64,000 nt of DNA from DASPWW01 sp963803425 (GTDB taxonomy: Bacteria > Actinomycetota > Thermoleophilia > Solirubrobacterales > 70-9): positions 62,001 through 126,000 of the forward strand of contig CAWDMA010000001.1 in NCBI GenBank assembly GCA_963803425.1, given 5' to 3'. The notes beneath the pieces were generated by a model, which did not search any database, had not been told where the DNA came from, and worked only from the letters and a program-made list of their open reading frames with translations. Below are positions 17,344 to 25,439 of the stretch, piece by piece; the stretch's first letter is position 1; each line of letters begins with the position of its first letter. The position numbers and the translations under genes are program-made.

Positions 17344-18251
17344 GCGACGTCGCCTTCCTGATCCGGGTCGCGCGCGGGAAGCTCGCCTCGCAGAGCGTGC
17401 TGTTCGCCGACGCGCTCCGGACCTGGGGGGGCGAGCTCGCGGATGCTCCCCTGTACGCGTTCACGGCGCCCGACGATGCCCCCGACCGCGACACCCTGGG
17501 CCGCCTCCGCGAGCTCCGGGTCACCCATCTGGAGCCGGCGTTGGAGCGGCCCTATCGCGACCCGCCCGTTCTCAACAAGGTGTTCGTGTCGGCGTGGGCG
17601 GAGCGCGAGCTGGACCACGAGGTGCTCGTGTTCGTGGACAGCGACACGGTCTTCCTCGACCACCCCCGGGAGCTCGCGCTCGAGGGGCGACTGGCGGCGG
17701 CGAAGCCGGTCGGGAACAGCCGCACGGCGGGCTCCACCGGGCCCGGCGACCCGAACGAGCCCTACTGGCAGCGGGTGTACGACGAGCTCGGGGTGCGGGC
17801 GTGGCCGTTCGTGACGACGACGGTCGACCGCGCCCGGATCCGGGCCTACTGGAACACCGGGTTGGTCGCGGCACGCCGCTCCGCGGGGTTGTTCGGCGAG
17901 TGGGAGCGCGCCCTGATTCGCCTGTTCGAGGCGGGCTGCGTGTTCCGAAAGCCGGTGCTGATGGAGCAGGTTGCGTGGGCGGCGGTGATCGCCGAGATAC
18001 ACGACCGGGTCCTGGTGCTGCCCGACGAGTACAACTACCCGCTCCCGAAGCGGCGCTTCCTGCCCGCGGGCGTGCGCGACCTGGAGCTGGAACAGCTCGT
18101 CCACGTCCACTACCACCGCTGGGGCCACCTGCCCGGCTTCCTGGACCAGCTCGAACCACCGCTCGACTCGCGCTCGGAGCGGTACGCGTGGCTTGGATCG
18201 CGTCTCCCGCTGACGCCGACGATCGAGGGGCCGTTCCGATGGGCTGCGTAA
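17340..18251 (+). CDS. Putative GT-A-fold glycosyltransferase
   Basis: 303 residues, translationally coupled to the upstream sulfotransferase (GTGA overlap). The segment EVLVFVDSDTVFLDHP looks like a GT-A DxD metal/nucleotide-sugar site, preceded by PPVLNKVFVSAWAE. Further conserved-looking stretches are YWNTGLVAARRSAGLFGEW and VLPDEYNYPLP, followed by HVHYHRWGHLPGF. This layout resembles GT8-like or uncharacterised retaining enzymes, but I do not recognise the exact family. No signal peptide or membrane segment is visible. It would act with the sulfotransferase on the same glycan. Confidence 0.6.
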   Translation: MSDVAFLIRVARGKLASQSVLFADALRTWGGELADAPLYAFTAPDDAPDRDTLGRLRELRVTHLEPALERPYRDPPVLNKVFVSAWAERELDHEVLVFVDSDTVFLDHPRELALEGRLAAAKPVGNSRTAGSTGPGDPNEPYWQRVYDELGVRAWPFVTTTVDRARIRAYWNTGLVAARRSAGLFGEWERALIRLFEAGCVFRKPVLMEQVAWAAVIAEIHDRVLVLPDEYNYPLPKRRFLPAGVRDLELEQLVHVHYHRWGHLPGFLDQLEPPLDSRSERYAWLGSRLPLTPTIEGPFRWAA

Positions 18252-18267
18252 GATCGGGGCCGGGCCG

Positions 18268-20094
18268 ATGAGGATCGCAGGGATCATCACCGCGCTGTGC
18301 GCAGCGGGCGCGCTTGCCGGCGCAACCGCCGGCGACGCCTGGGCTCAGAGCGCCCCACGGTTCGAGCCGCTTCCGTTCCCCAAGTCGATCTTCACGCTGG
18401 ACGACCTCGGGACGACGGATTTCGACGACGACGGCGACCTGGACGTGTTCACGACCAACCATCTCGCCGTCCAGCTGCTGATGGCGAACGACGGCAGCGG
18501 TGGCTTCGAGGACCGGCTCACGGCCGAGCACCTGAACCAGACGCCGGCGATCCCGGGCTGGGAGGACGAGCCGAACGAGCCGCTCGATGCGAGCGCTCCC
18601 GGGCTCTACATCTTCCGCAGCTCGGGGATCACGCTGCGCGCGGTGGGCCAGCCGGTGAGCGGCCAGATGCGGTTTCTGGCGCCGGTCACCGTCCGCGGCG
18701 CGACCGGCGGTGCGCAGTTCCGGGTCGATCCGGACACGACCCAGAAGCTCCCCGAGAACGTCGCCCAGTTCTCGATGCAGCCGAACTCGACCGTGGACAT
18801 GAAGCCGGCGAGCAGCGGGCTTCCGGTCGAGGTCTCGATCGATCCCTCGTTTCCGCTCCGGAACGTGTACGTCGGGAGGCGCAAGGTGCATCCTCCGGCG
18901 TCGAGCTTCACGCTGTACCAGCGCGACCGCCACGGGATGGCGTGGGCCGACTTCAACCGAGACGGGCGCACGGACGTGTTCATCACCCGCGGCGGCGTAT
19001 CGGGGAACATCAACAGCTACCGCGGGGCGGTCCAGGACGAGCTCCAGCTCGGCACCTCGTCCGGGTTCCACAACGCGATCGCGGGCAGCGGGATCGGGAA
19101 GGGTGACTGCAGGGGGCGCGCTGCCGAGGTCGTCGACTTCAACCGCGACGGCCTGCTCGACATCTTCACGGACTGCTTCGGGTCGAGCCCGAAGCTGTTC
19201 CGGCAGCGCGCGAACGGCACGTTCAAGAGCGTCTCAGGGAAGCTGAAGCGCTCTCACGTGCGCGGCAATCCGTTCGAGTGGATCGACCTCGACGGGGACG
19301 GCGTCCCCGAGCTCGTCACGGCGCGCAAGCGCCGATTCGTCGTGTACGAGCGCCGACGCCACAAGTGGGACGTCGCCCAGTCCTTCCGCGGTCGTCACGA
19401 GGCGAACGCGCAGAAGCTCACGGTCGCCGACTTCGACGAGGACGGCGACCCGGACCTGTTCGCGGCGGCGAAGACCGGCAGCAGCCTGCTCGTCAACCAC
19501 CGCGGCAAGCTCCGCAAGGTGCGGCCGGGATCGGTGGGGCTGCCCTCCCGGGCGCTGACCGCGAACTGGGTCGACTACGACAACGACGGGTACGCCGACC
19601 TCCACCTGATCCCCGGGGGCCTGTTCAGGCAGCTCCCCGACCGCCACTTCGCCCGCACCGGCCTCGCCCTGCCGGGCCCCAACCCGGTGCGCGCGATCGC
19701 ATCCTGGTTCGACATCGACAACGACGGCGACCGCGACGCGCTGCTCGGCGTCCGGCGCGCCGACCAGGGGCGCTACACCGACTTCAGCCTTCTCCGGAAC
19801 ACGGGCTCGACCGGCCACTGGCTCGAGTTCGAGCTGACGGGGCCGCCGGGCAACCGCGAGGCGGTCGGCGGCTCGGTGAGCGTGACCGCGAACGGTCGCA
19901 CGCAGACCGGCTGGGTGGGGCAGAGCGACGGGTCCCACCTCTCGCTCGGCCACTACCGGCTGTACTTCGGGCTGGGGCCGGCGACCGCCGCCTCCGCCCG
20001 GGTGACGTGGCCGGACGGCACGGTCCAGGAGCTCGGCTCGGTCACAGCTGATCGGATCGTGAGCGTGACGCGGGCCTCTGCGCGACGTCGTTAA
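18268..20094 (+). CDS. Secreted FG-GAP/ASPIC-UnbV repeat protein (second copy)
   Basis: 608 residues with signal peptide (MRIAGIITALCAAGALAGATAG...AWAQ). Calcium-binding propeller loops: DFDDDGDLDVF, DFNRDGRTDVF, DFNRDGLLDIF, DLDGDGVPELV, DFDEDGDPDLF, DYDNDGYADLH and DIDNDGDRDAL. The C-terminal ASPIC/UnbV domain (HWLEFELTGPPGNREAVGG, QTGWVGQSDGSHLSLGHYRLYFGLG) matches the paralogue at 14627 closely. The order FG-GAP, sulfotransferase, glycosyltransferase, FG-GAP suggests duplication around the pair. The TAA stop lies within one arm of an inverted repeat at 20089-20129. Confidence 0.9.
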   Translation: MRIAGIITALCAAGALAGATAGDAWAQSAPRFEPLPFPKSIFTLDDLGTTDFDDDGDLDVFTTNHLAVQLLMANDGSGGFEDRLTAEHLNQTPAIPGWEDEPNEPLDASAPGLYIFRSSGITLRAVGQPVSGQMRFLAPVTVRGATGGAQFRVDPDTTQKLPENVAQFSMQPNSTVDMKPASSGLPVEVSIDPSFPLRNVYVGRRKVHPPASSFTLYQRDRHGMAWADFNRDGRTDVFITRGGVSGNINSYRGAVQDELQLGTSSGFHNAIAGSGIGKGDCRGRAAEVVDFNRDGLLDIFTDCFGSSPKLFRQRANGTFKSVSGKLKRSHVRGNPFEWIDLDGDGVPELVTARKRRFVVYERRRHKWDVAQSFRGRHEANAQKLTVADFDEDGDPDLFAAAKTGSSLLVNHRGKLRKVRPGSVGLPSRALTANWVDYDNDGYADLHLIPGGLFRQLPDRHFARTGLALPGPNPVRAIASWFDIDNDGDRDALLGVRRADQGRYTDFSLLRNTGSTGHWLEFELTGPPGNREAVGGSVSVTANGRTQTGWVGQSDGSHLSLGHYRLYFGLGPATAASARVTWPDGTVQELGSVTADRIVSVTRASARRR

Positions 20095-20129
20095 CGGCTT
20101 GCTCACAGTGCGGTCCCGACCCGTTAACG
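20089..20129. repeat. Inverted repeat CGTTAACGG-N23-CCGTTAACG
   Basis: Two perfectly inverted 9-mers, each containing the palindrome GTTAAC, overlap the stop codon of the FG-GAP gene and lie 35 bases before the next gene's GTG. It could be a terminator with a large loop or a paired operator for the downstream glycosyltransferase gene. Confidence 0.55.
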
Positions 20130-20163
20130 CCGCGCGCGCGGGCGGGGGCGACACTGGCGTTCT

Positions 20164-21264
20164 GTGATCGGTGCAGCCCCGTCCCGTGCAAGTCGGCGCG
20201 ACCGCCTGGTGATTGCGGACGTGACGCTGCTGTACGGGGAGCGCAGCGGCGGGATCCGTACCTATTTGGACGAGAAGGCACGCTTCGCCGCGACCACGGA
20301 CGCCTTCGAGCACCACGTGATCGTCCCGGCCCGCCGCGAGCGCCACTCCGGAGGCCGGCACGAGCTCCGCTCGATGCGGCTGGTCGCGTCGAACGGATAC
20401 CGGCTGCCGCTGGGCGCGGGACCGCTGAAGGAGACGCTGCGCGCGGTCCGGCCCCACGTCGTGATGCTGCACGACCCCTTCTGGCGCCCGCTCGGCGTCA
20501 CCTCCGAGGCGCACAGGCTGGGGGCGCGGGTGGTCGCCGTCCACCACGCGTCGGCCGCGATGAACGCCGCCGGCGTGCCCGGCCCCGACGGGGTCTACCG
20601 GCGCTTCTTCAGGCGCGTCTACACGCATGCCTACGAGCAGGTCGACGCGATCATGTCGGTGGTCGACTCGCGCCCCTGCTCGGGCCGCGAGCCCACCTTC
20701 CCGCTCCGTCTGGGGCTCCATCCGGCATTCCGGCCCAGCCCGGCGATCCGTCGCGACCACGTCCTGTACGCGGGCCGGATGGCCTGGGAGAAGGGGGTGT
20801 TCGACCTGCTCGACGCGGCTGCGATCTCGCCCCGGAGGTGGCGGCTGTGGCTGGTCGGAGACGGGCCCGCGCAGCGCGCGATCCGGAGCCGCGTGATCCG
20901 CCTGGGGATGACCCAGCGGGTCTCGTTCCGCCCCTACACGAAGGACCGCAGCGCGCTCGCGCGGATGTACCGGGAGGCCGCCTGCGTGGTGATGCCGGGC
21001 CCGCACGAGACGTTCGGGCTCGTCGCCCTGGAGGCGGCGGCGAGCGGGGCTCGGGTCGTCGCCGCCGAGTCGGCGCCGTCCGCGGCGATCGCGGGGCCGC
21101 TCGTGCACACCTTCGAGGCCGAGGACCCCGAGGACCTGGAGCGGGCGATCGAGCGGGCGATCACCACGGCGCCGAGCTCCGCGGCCGCCGCGAAGCTCGC
21201 CGAGAGGCTCACCTGGAAGCGGGTGTTCACGGCGGAGCTGCACGATCTGGCCAAGGTCCTGTGA
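20164..21264 (+). CDS. Family 4 glycosyltransferase
   Basis: 366 residues with GT-B architecture. The N-terminal half begins RLVIADVTLLYGERSGGIRTYLDEK, a donor/acceptor glycine loop. The linker strand reads VLYAGRMAWEKGVFDLLDAA. The C-terminal donor domain shows RLWLVGDGPAQRAI and the GT4 signature PHETFGLVALEAAASGARVV, with the E-x7-E pair. No membrane segment. The GTG at 20164 is the first in-frame start. Closest in layout to alpha-mannosyl/glucosyltransferases of cell-wall or phosphoinositol mannoside synthesis. It precedes the GH63-like gene by 45 bases, so the two may act on the same alpha-linked sugar. Confidence 0.87.
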   Translation: MIGAAPSRASRRDRLVIADVTLLYGERSGGIRTYLDEKARFAATTDAFEHHVIVPARRERHSGGRHELRSMRLVASNGYRLPLGAGPLKETLRAVRPHVVMLHDPFWRPLGVTSEAHRLGARVVAVHHASAAMNAAGVPGPDGVYRRFFRRVYTHAYEQVDAIMSVVDSRPCSGREPTFPLRLGLHPAFRPSPAIRRDHVLYAGRMAWEKGVFDLLDAAAISPRRWRLWLVGDGPAQRAIRSRVIRLGMTQRVSFRPYTKDRSALARMYREAACVVMPGPHETFGLVALEAAASGARVVAAESAPSAAIAGPLVHTFEAEDPEDLERAIERAITTAPSSAAAAKLAERLTWKRVFTAELHDLAKVL

Positions 21265-21309
21265 GCCTCGCCGACGCGCGTCCGGCCGCCGACTGGGAAC
21301 TCTGAAGGG

Positions 21310-22551
21310 ATGATCGAGGAGGATCGCCTCCCGTCGCTCCGCGCCCGCGCGCGGCGGACGCTCGAGGACAACTGGCGACAGGGAACGCTCCCGAACGGGA
21401 CCCCGTACGCGTTCACGTGTCCGTCCTCGCGCAGCTACAAGCACCAGTGGTACTGGGACTCGTGCTTTCACGCGATCGCGTGGACCCACTTCGAGCCGGC
21501 CCGCGCGAGGGCCGAGCTCCGCACCCTGCTGCGCGCCGGCAGCCTCGACGGGTTCATCCCGCACACGGTGTTCTGGGACTCCCCCGCGGGATGGCGACGG
21601 GCGCCGATCTACGCGACCCGCTCGTTTCGCGGCGATCCCGCCACCGCCCACATCCAGACGCCGTTGCTGGCATGGGCGTGGGAGATCGTCGCCGACGCCT
21701 CGCCCGACGATCCGGGCTTCCGAACCGAGGCACTCGACGCGCTTTGCCTCCATTACGACTGGCTGCAGCGGGAGCGCGACCCCGACGGCGACGGGCTGAT
21801 CACGATCATCCACCCCGACGAGTCCGGGCTCGACGACTCGCCCAAGTACGACGCGGTGTTCGGGTGGATGCGCCACTACCTGCCCGGCTACTTCTGGCTG
21901 GTGGAGCGCCACCGCCGCCACGGCTACCACGCGCCGACGATCGTGAAGCGCTACGAGCAGCACCTCGAGGACGTGATGGTGAACGTGTTCTACGCGCTCT
22001 CCCTGCGGGCGCTCGCGGGGCTGCTGGGCCCGGAGCGCGGCCGCGAGTACGACCGGCGCGCGGTCCGCGCCGAGGAGGCGCTGGTGGCGCGCTGCTGGGA
22101 CGAGCGGACAGGCCTCTTCCTCGACCTGGCCGGGCCCGACGAAGACCACGTCGAGGTCTCGACCTGGTCCTCGCTGGCCCCGCTGGCACTTTCCTCGCTG
22201 CCGGTCGAGATCGCCACCCGGCTGGTCGAGGAGCAGCTCCTGAACCCGCGACGCTACCTCGCCCCGACCGGGATCCCGTCGGTGTCGCGGGAGGAGCCGA
22301 GCTTCCGGCCCGGGTTCTTCCTGTACAGGTGCTGGCGCGGGCCCTCGTGGGTCAACACCGCATGGCTGCTGGTCCCCGCGATGCGCCGGCTCGGCTACGT
22401 CGAGGAGGCGGACCGGATCGTCGCCTCGCTCGTCACCGCGGTGGAGCGGGACGGGTTCCGCGAGTACTACAACCCGCTCACGGGCGAGGGGCTCGCCGCC
22501 CGGGGGTTCGGCTGGTCGACGCTCTTGATCGACCTCGTCCCGAACGGCTGA
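21310..22551 (+). CDS. GH63-like alpha-glycosidase (mannosyl/glucosylglycerate hydrolase type)
   Basis: 413 residues with an (alpha/alpha)6 barrel pattern. Segments YKHQWYWDSCFHAIAWTHFEP and DGFIPHTVFWD resemble bacterial GH63 mannosylglycerate/glucosylglycerate hydrolases, in which an acidic residue at the WD motif is catalytic. HPDESGLDDSPKYD and FLYRCWRGPSWVNTAWLL are further barrel signatures. The ATG follows GAAGGG at suitable spacing. No signal peptide, so it acts in the cytoplasm. The 3' end overlaps the convergent flippase-like gene by 85 bases. Trehalase-like or other GH15-clan activity is an alternative. Confidence 0.7.
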   Translation: MIEEDRLPSLRARARRTLEDNWRQGTLPNGTPYAFTCPSSRSYKHQWYWDSCFHAIAWTHFEPARARAELRTLLRAGSLDGFIPHTVFWDSPAGWRRAPIYATRSFRGDPATAHIQTPLLAWAWEIVADASPDDPGFRTEALDALCLHYDWLQRERDPDGDGLITIIHPDESGLDDSPKYDAVFGWMRHYLPGYFWLVERHRRHGYHAPTIVKRYEQHLEDVMVNVFYALSLRALAGLLGPERGREYDRRAVRAEEALVARCWDERTGLFLDLAGPDEDHVEVSTWSSLAPLALSSLPVEIATRLVEEQLLNPRRYLAPTGIPSVSREEPSFRPGFFLYRCWRGPSWVNTAWLLVPAMRRLGYVEEADRIVASLVTAVERDGFREYYNPLTGEGLAARGFGWSTLLIDLVPNG

Positions 22552-23435
22552 ATCCGGCTCACCCCGACGAGCGCGGCGGCGCTCGCCGCGTACACGATCA
22601 CCGCCATGATCGAGGTCGCCGACAGCGCGATCCCGGCCGCGGCGGCGGCGGTTGCGTCGGTGGCGCCGAACACGGCTATCGTCGCCCCGGGGGTGGCGCT
22701 CGGACCGATCGGCAGCGAGCCGAACACGCCCGCGGCGACGAACATCAGCGCCACGCTCGCCGCTCCGGCGGGCAGGCCGAAGACCGCGAGCATCAGCCAG
22801 GTCCGGGTCAGGCCGAAGGCCACCGTGCCGCCGACGAGCGCCACCAGCGGGAGCCGGCGGCGGCGGTCGGCGAGCACCGAGAGGCCGGCCGCGGCGCGGC
22901 GGTGTCCGAACCGCAGCGCCGCGAACCGCAGTCCGACCAGCAGCGCAACCGTCACCCCGACCGCGAGGGCCGGCGCCCAGGCGGGAAGGATCGGTGCTGC
23001 CCCGATCGCGAACGCGAACACGAGCGCCGTCAGCGCCGCGTCGACCATGAACACCGGGGCCTCGGCGACCAGCGCCTGGTCCAGCGGGGGTGCCTTGTCG
23101 CGGACCAGCCGGCGCAGCGCGACGGCCCGCACCGGAGCGGTGGACGGCCCCTGCAGCGATCCGGAGGCGAACCCGGCGCCGCTCGCCGCGTGCACCCGGG
23201 CACGCGGCATCCGGTTCCCGCCGCAGGAGTTGACGGCGAGCCGCCACGCCTCGCACCGACAGGTCAGCGATGCGACATGGGCGAGCGTCGCCCCGACCAG
23301 CACGAACGGGGAGCACGCCGTGAACGCCTCCGCCACCCGGTCGCCCTTCACCGCCACTACGACTGCGAGGGGGACGACGAACAGCAGCACCGGGATCCCG
23401 AAGCGGACGACCCGCTGTACCCGCTTACCGCCCAT
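22467..23435 (-). CDS. Polytopic membrane protein, flippase-like (UPF0104/LPG synthase TM type)
   Basis: 322 residues with about seven or eight hydrophobic segments (for example FGIPVLLFVVPLAVVVAV, VFMVDAALTALVFAFAIGAAPI, ALAVGVTVALLVGL and the late alanine-rich helices). The segment FGSLPIGPSATPGATIAVFG resembles the conserved P-G-G/S loop of lysylphosphatidylglycerol-synthase-type membrane domains (AglD/YbhN). Such proteins are linked with lipid or glycolipid flipping or regulation. The ATG at 23435 is preferred over a TTG four codons upstream. The C-terminus overlaps the convergent GH63-like gene. In this glycan locus it could move lipid-linked sugars; that is inference. Confidence 0.65.
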   Translation of the reverse strand: MGGKRVQRVVRFGIPVLLFVVPLAVVVAVKGDRVAEAFTACSPFVLVGATLAHVASLTCRCEAWRLAVNSCGGNRMPRARVHAASGAGFASGSLQGPSTAPVRAVALRRLVRDKAPPLDQALVAEAPVFMVDAALTALVFAFAIGAAPILPAWAPALAVGVTVALLVGLRFAALRFGHRRAAAGLSVLADRRRRLPLVALVGGTVAFGLTRTWLMLAVFGLPAGAASVALMFVAAGVFGSLPIGPSATPGATIAVFGATDATAAAAAGIALSATSIMAVIVYAASAAALVGVSRIQPFGTRSIKSVDQPNPRAASPSPVSGL

Positions 23436-23507
23436 CCTGGGCCACAAGCATGCGCCCAGCCCCCGCCGTGGAAGTGAAGACGCGGTTAGAGAGCTGTTGA
23501 AGAGCTG

Positions 23508-25439
23508 CTAACGCACGCCTGCCGCGGGCGCGCCCTCGGTCTCATAGCCGAGGTCGGCGAGCAGGTCGCCGGCGAGCTCCTCGTACACGGCGCGGTCCTC
23601 GGAGCTCATCTCGGTCCGCCACCGCCCGATCCGGTCCGGGTTCGGCGGCTCGGTGGCGAGCCTGTGGCTCTCCATCCGCGCCTCGGCCGGCTGCGGCTCC
23701 TTGTCGGGACCCCGGTCCAGGTCGCGCGCCTTCTCCGCGAGCCGCTGCTCGGCCCGCTCGTGGTAGGAGAGCATCGCCGCGTCGTAGGGGAGCTCGACGA
23801 ACTCGCACACGCGTCGCAGGGTGGCCTCGGTGTCGGCGACCAGGTCCTCGTAGCGGAACTCGACGTAGTGGCCGATCCGCGGCACCTGCTCGCGGGCGCG
23901 CAGGATCCGCTTCTTCCACCTGAACGCCGCCTCGGGGACGGTGCTCGGCCCCCAGTTCATCCCGAGCACGGAGAGCGCGACGTCGCGCCCGTCCCGGATC
24001 AGGTGCACGAACCGCGCCTCGGGCAGGACGCTCTCGATTCGGTGCATCTCGCGCACGTACCCGGGTGTCTTGTCGCCCCACCGGGACTTCCCCTCGCGCT
24101 CGGCGTACAGCTCGAAGAAAGCGCGGATCGCGTCGCCGGGGTTGATCGGGTCGATCCCGCGGAGCCGCTCCACCAGCTCGCCGGCGTCCATGTTGAAGTC
24201 GCCCCAGCGGCGGTGCGAGGTGATCGCCTCGGCGAGCCGCTCCGGCGACGCGGACTCGAGCCGGTAGGCCTTGATCACGTCCGGGATGAAGTGGGTCTCG
24301 GAGGGGATCGCCATCTGCGGGTGCGCGTCCAGCATCAACCGCAGCAGCGTCGTTCCGGAGCGGGTGGCGCCGACGATGAACGGGGCCGGAGCGATCTCGC
24401 CCGAGGCAACGCGGCGGGAGCTGGCGCGGCGGGCTCGCACCTCACGGGCGCGGAGCGCCAGCCGTTTCGCCGGGTTGGCGCGCCGGGGGGTCTCCAGGGT
24501 GCCGAGCGGAGCCGGCGCCGACGGGCCGAGCCCGCCGCCCCGGGCGCCGTCGTGCACGCCGAGCTCGTAGCCGAGCTCGACCAGCAGGTCGCCGGCAACC
24601 GCCTCGAACGCCTCCTGGTCGGCCTCGCTCATCTCCCGGCGCCACCGAGTGACCCGCTCGGGGTCGGGAGGCTCGGTGGTGCGCGCGTGGGTCGCCATCC
24701 GGCGCTCCACGCTGAGGTGGGTCTTGCCGCCGTCGGCGGGCAGCTCCCGCTCCATCTCCTTGAGCCGCGCGGCGGAGCGCTCGTGGTAGCGCAGCATCGC
24801 CTCGTCGAAGCGCAGGTCGGAGAACTCGCAGATCCGCCGCAGCCCCGTCTCCGGGTCGCGGATCAGGTCCTCGTAGCGGATCTCCATGTACGCGTGCAGG
24901 AGCGGAGCGTCGGCCCGCGCCTTCGCGACCTTCTCCTTCCACCGCTGCGCAACCCGCTCCACGGTGTAGTCCTTCACGGTCCGGTCGCGGACCGAGAGCG
25001 CCACGTCGCGGCCGTCGCGGATCACGTGCACGAAGTGCGCCTCGGGGAGGCCCTCCTCGATCAGGCGCATCCGCGTCACGTATCGGGGGGTCTTGTCGCC
25101 CCATCGCGGCTTTCCCGCCTGCTCGGCGTACAGGTCGAAGAACGCCCGGATCGCCGTCCCGGCGTCGAGGTCGCGGCTCGCCGCCAGCCGCTCCAGCACC
25201 TGTTCCTCGGTCAATCCGAAGTCGCCCCACTCGCGCTGCGAGACGATCACCTTCAGCAGCGCCTCGGGTGTGGCGGCGCCCTCGCGGGCGACCTTGATCA
25301 GGTCAGGGACGAAGTGGGTCTCGGGCGGGATCGTCAGCTCCGGGTGGGCGTCGAGCATCATCCGCACGAGCGTCGTCCCGGAGCGGTTCATCCCGACCAC
25401 GAACGGGCGCGGGGTGCGGCGGCGGCGCAGGAATCTCAT
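23508..25439 (-). CDS. Tandem double-module sulfotransferase (second of two)
   Basis: 643 residues holding two complete Sulfotransfer_3-like modules. Module 1 (about 8-290): P-loop VVGMNRSGTTLVRMMLDAHP, IPPETHFVPDL, KPRWGDKTPRYV, and the PAPS 3'-phosphate motif HVIRDGRDVALS. Module 2 (about 345-640): VGATRSGTTLLRLMLDAHP, IPSETHFIPD, KSRWGDKTPGYV, HLIRDGRDVALS. The linker (about 290-345) is basic and Ala/Arg-rich and carries no palindromic element. The ATG overlaps the stop of the preceding double sulfotransferase by four bases. All catalytic motifs are intact in both modules, so each could be active. Acceptor unknown. Confidence 0.88.
   Translation of the reverse strand: MRFLRRRRTPRPFVVGMNRSGTTLVRMMLDAHPELTIPPETHFVPDLIKVAREGAATPEALLKVIVSQREWGDFGLTEEQVLERLAASRDLDAGTAIRAFFDLYAEQAGKPRWGDKTPRYVTRMRLIEEGLPEAHFVHVIRDGRDVALSVRDRTVKDYTVERVAQRWKEKVAKARADAPLLHAYMEIRYEDLIRDPETGLRRICEFSDLRFDEAMLRYHERSAARLKEMERELPADGGKTHLSVERRMATHARTTEPPDPERVTRWRREMSEADQEAFEAVAGDLLVELGYELGVHDGARGGGLGPSAPAPLGTLETPRRANPAKRLALRAREVRARRASSRRVASGEIAPAPFIVGATRSGTTLLRLMLDAHPQMAIPSETHFIPDVIKAYRLESASPERLAEAITSHRRWGDFNMDAGELVERLRGIDPINPGDAIRAFFELYAEREGKSRWGDKTPGYVREMHRIESVLPEARFVHLIRDGRDVALSVLGMNWGPSTVPEAAFRWKKRILRAREQVPRIGHYVEFRYEDLVADTEATLRRVCEFVELPYDAAMLSYHERAEQRLAEKARDLDRGPDKEPQPAEARMESHRLATEPPNPDRIGRWRTEMSSEDRAVYEELAGDLLADLGYETEGAPAAGVR

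Noticed and set aside
19234..23316. A minus-strand open frame of 1360 codons across the FG-GAP, GT4 and GH63-like genes
   Set aside because: Low-complexity Arg/Gly/Asp-rich translation, antisense to four recognisable genes. The same applies to the 1223-codon frame at 10257-13928.
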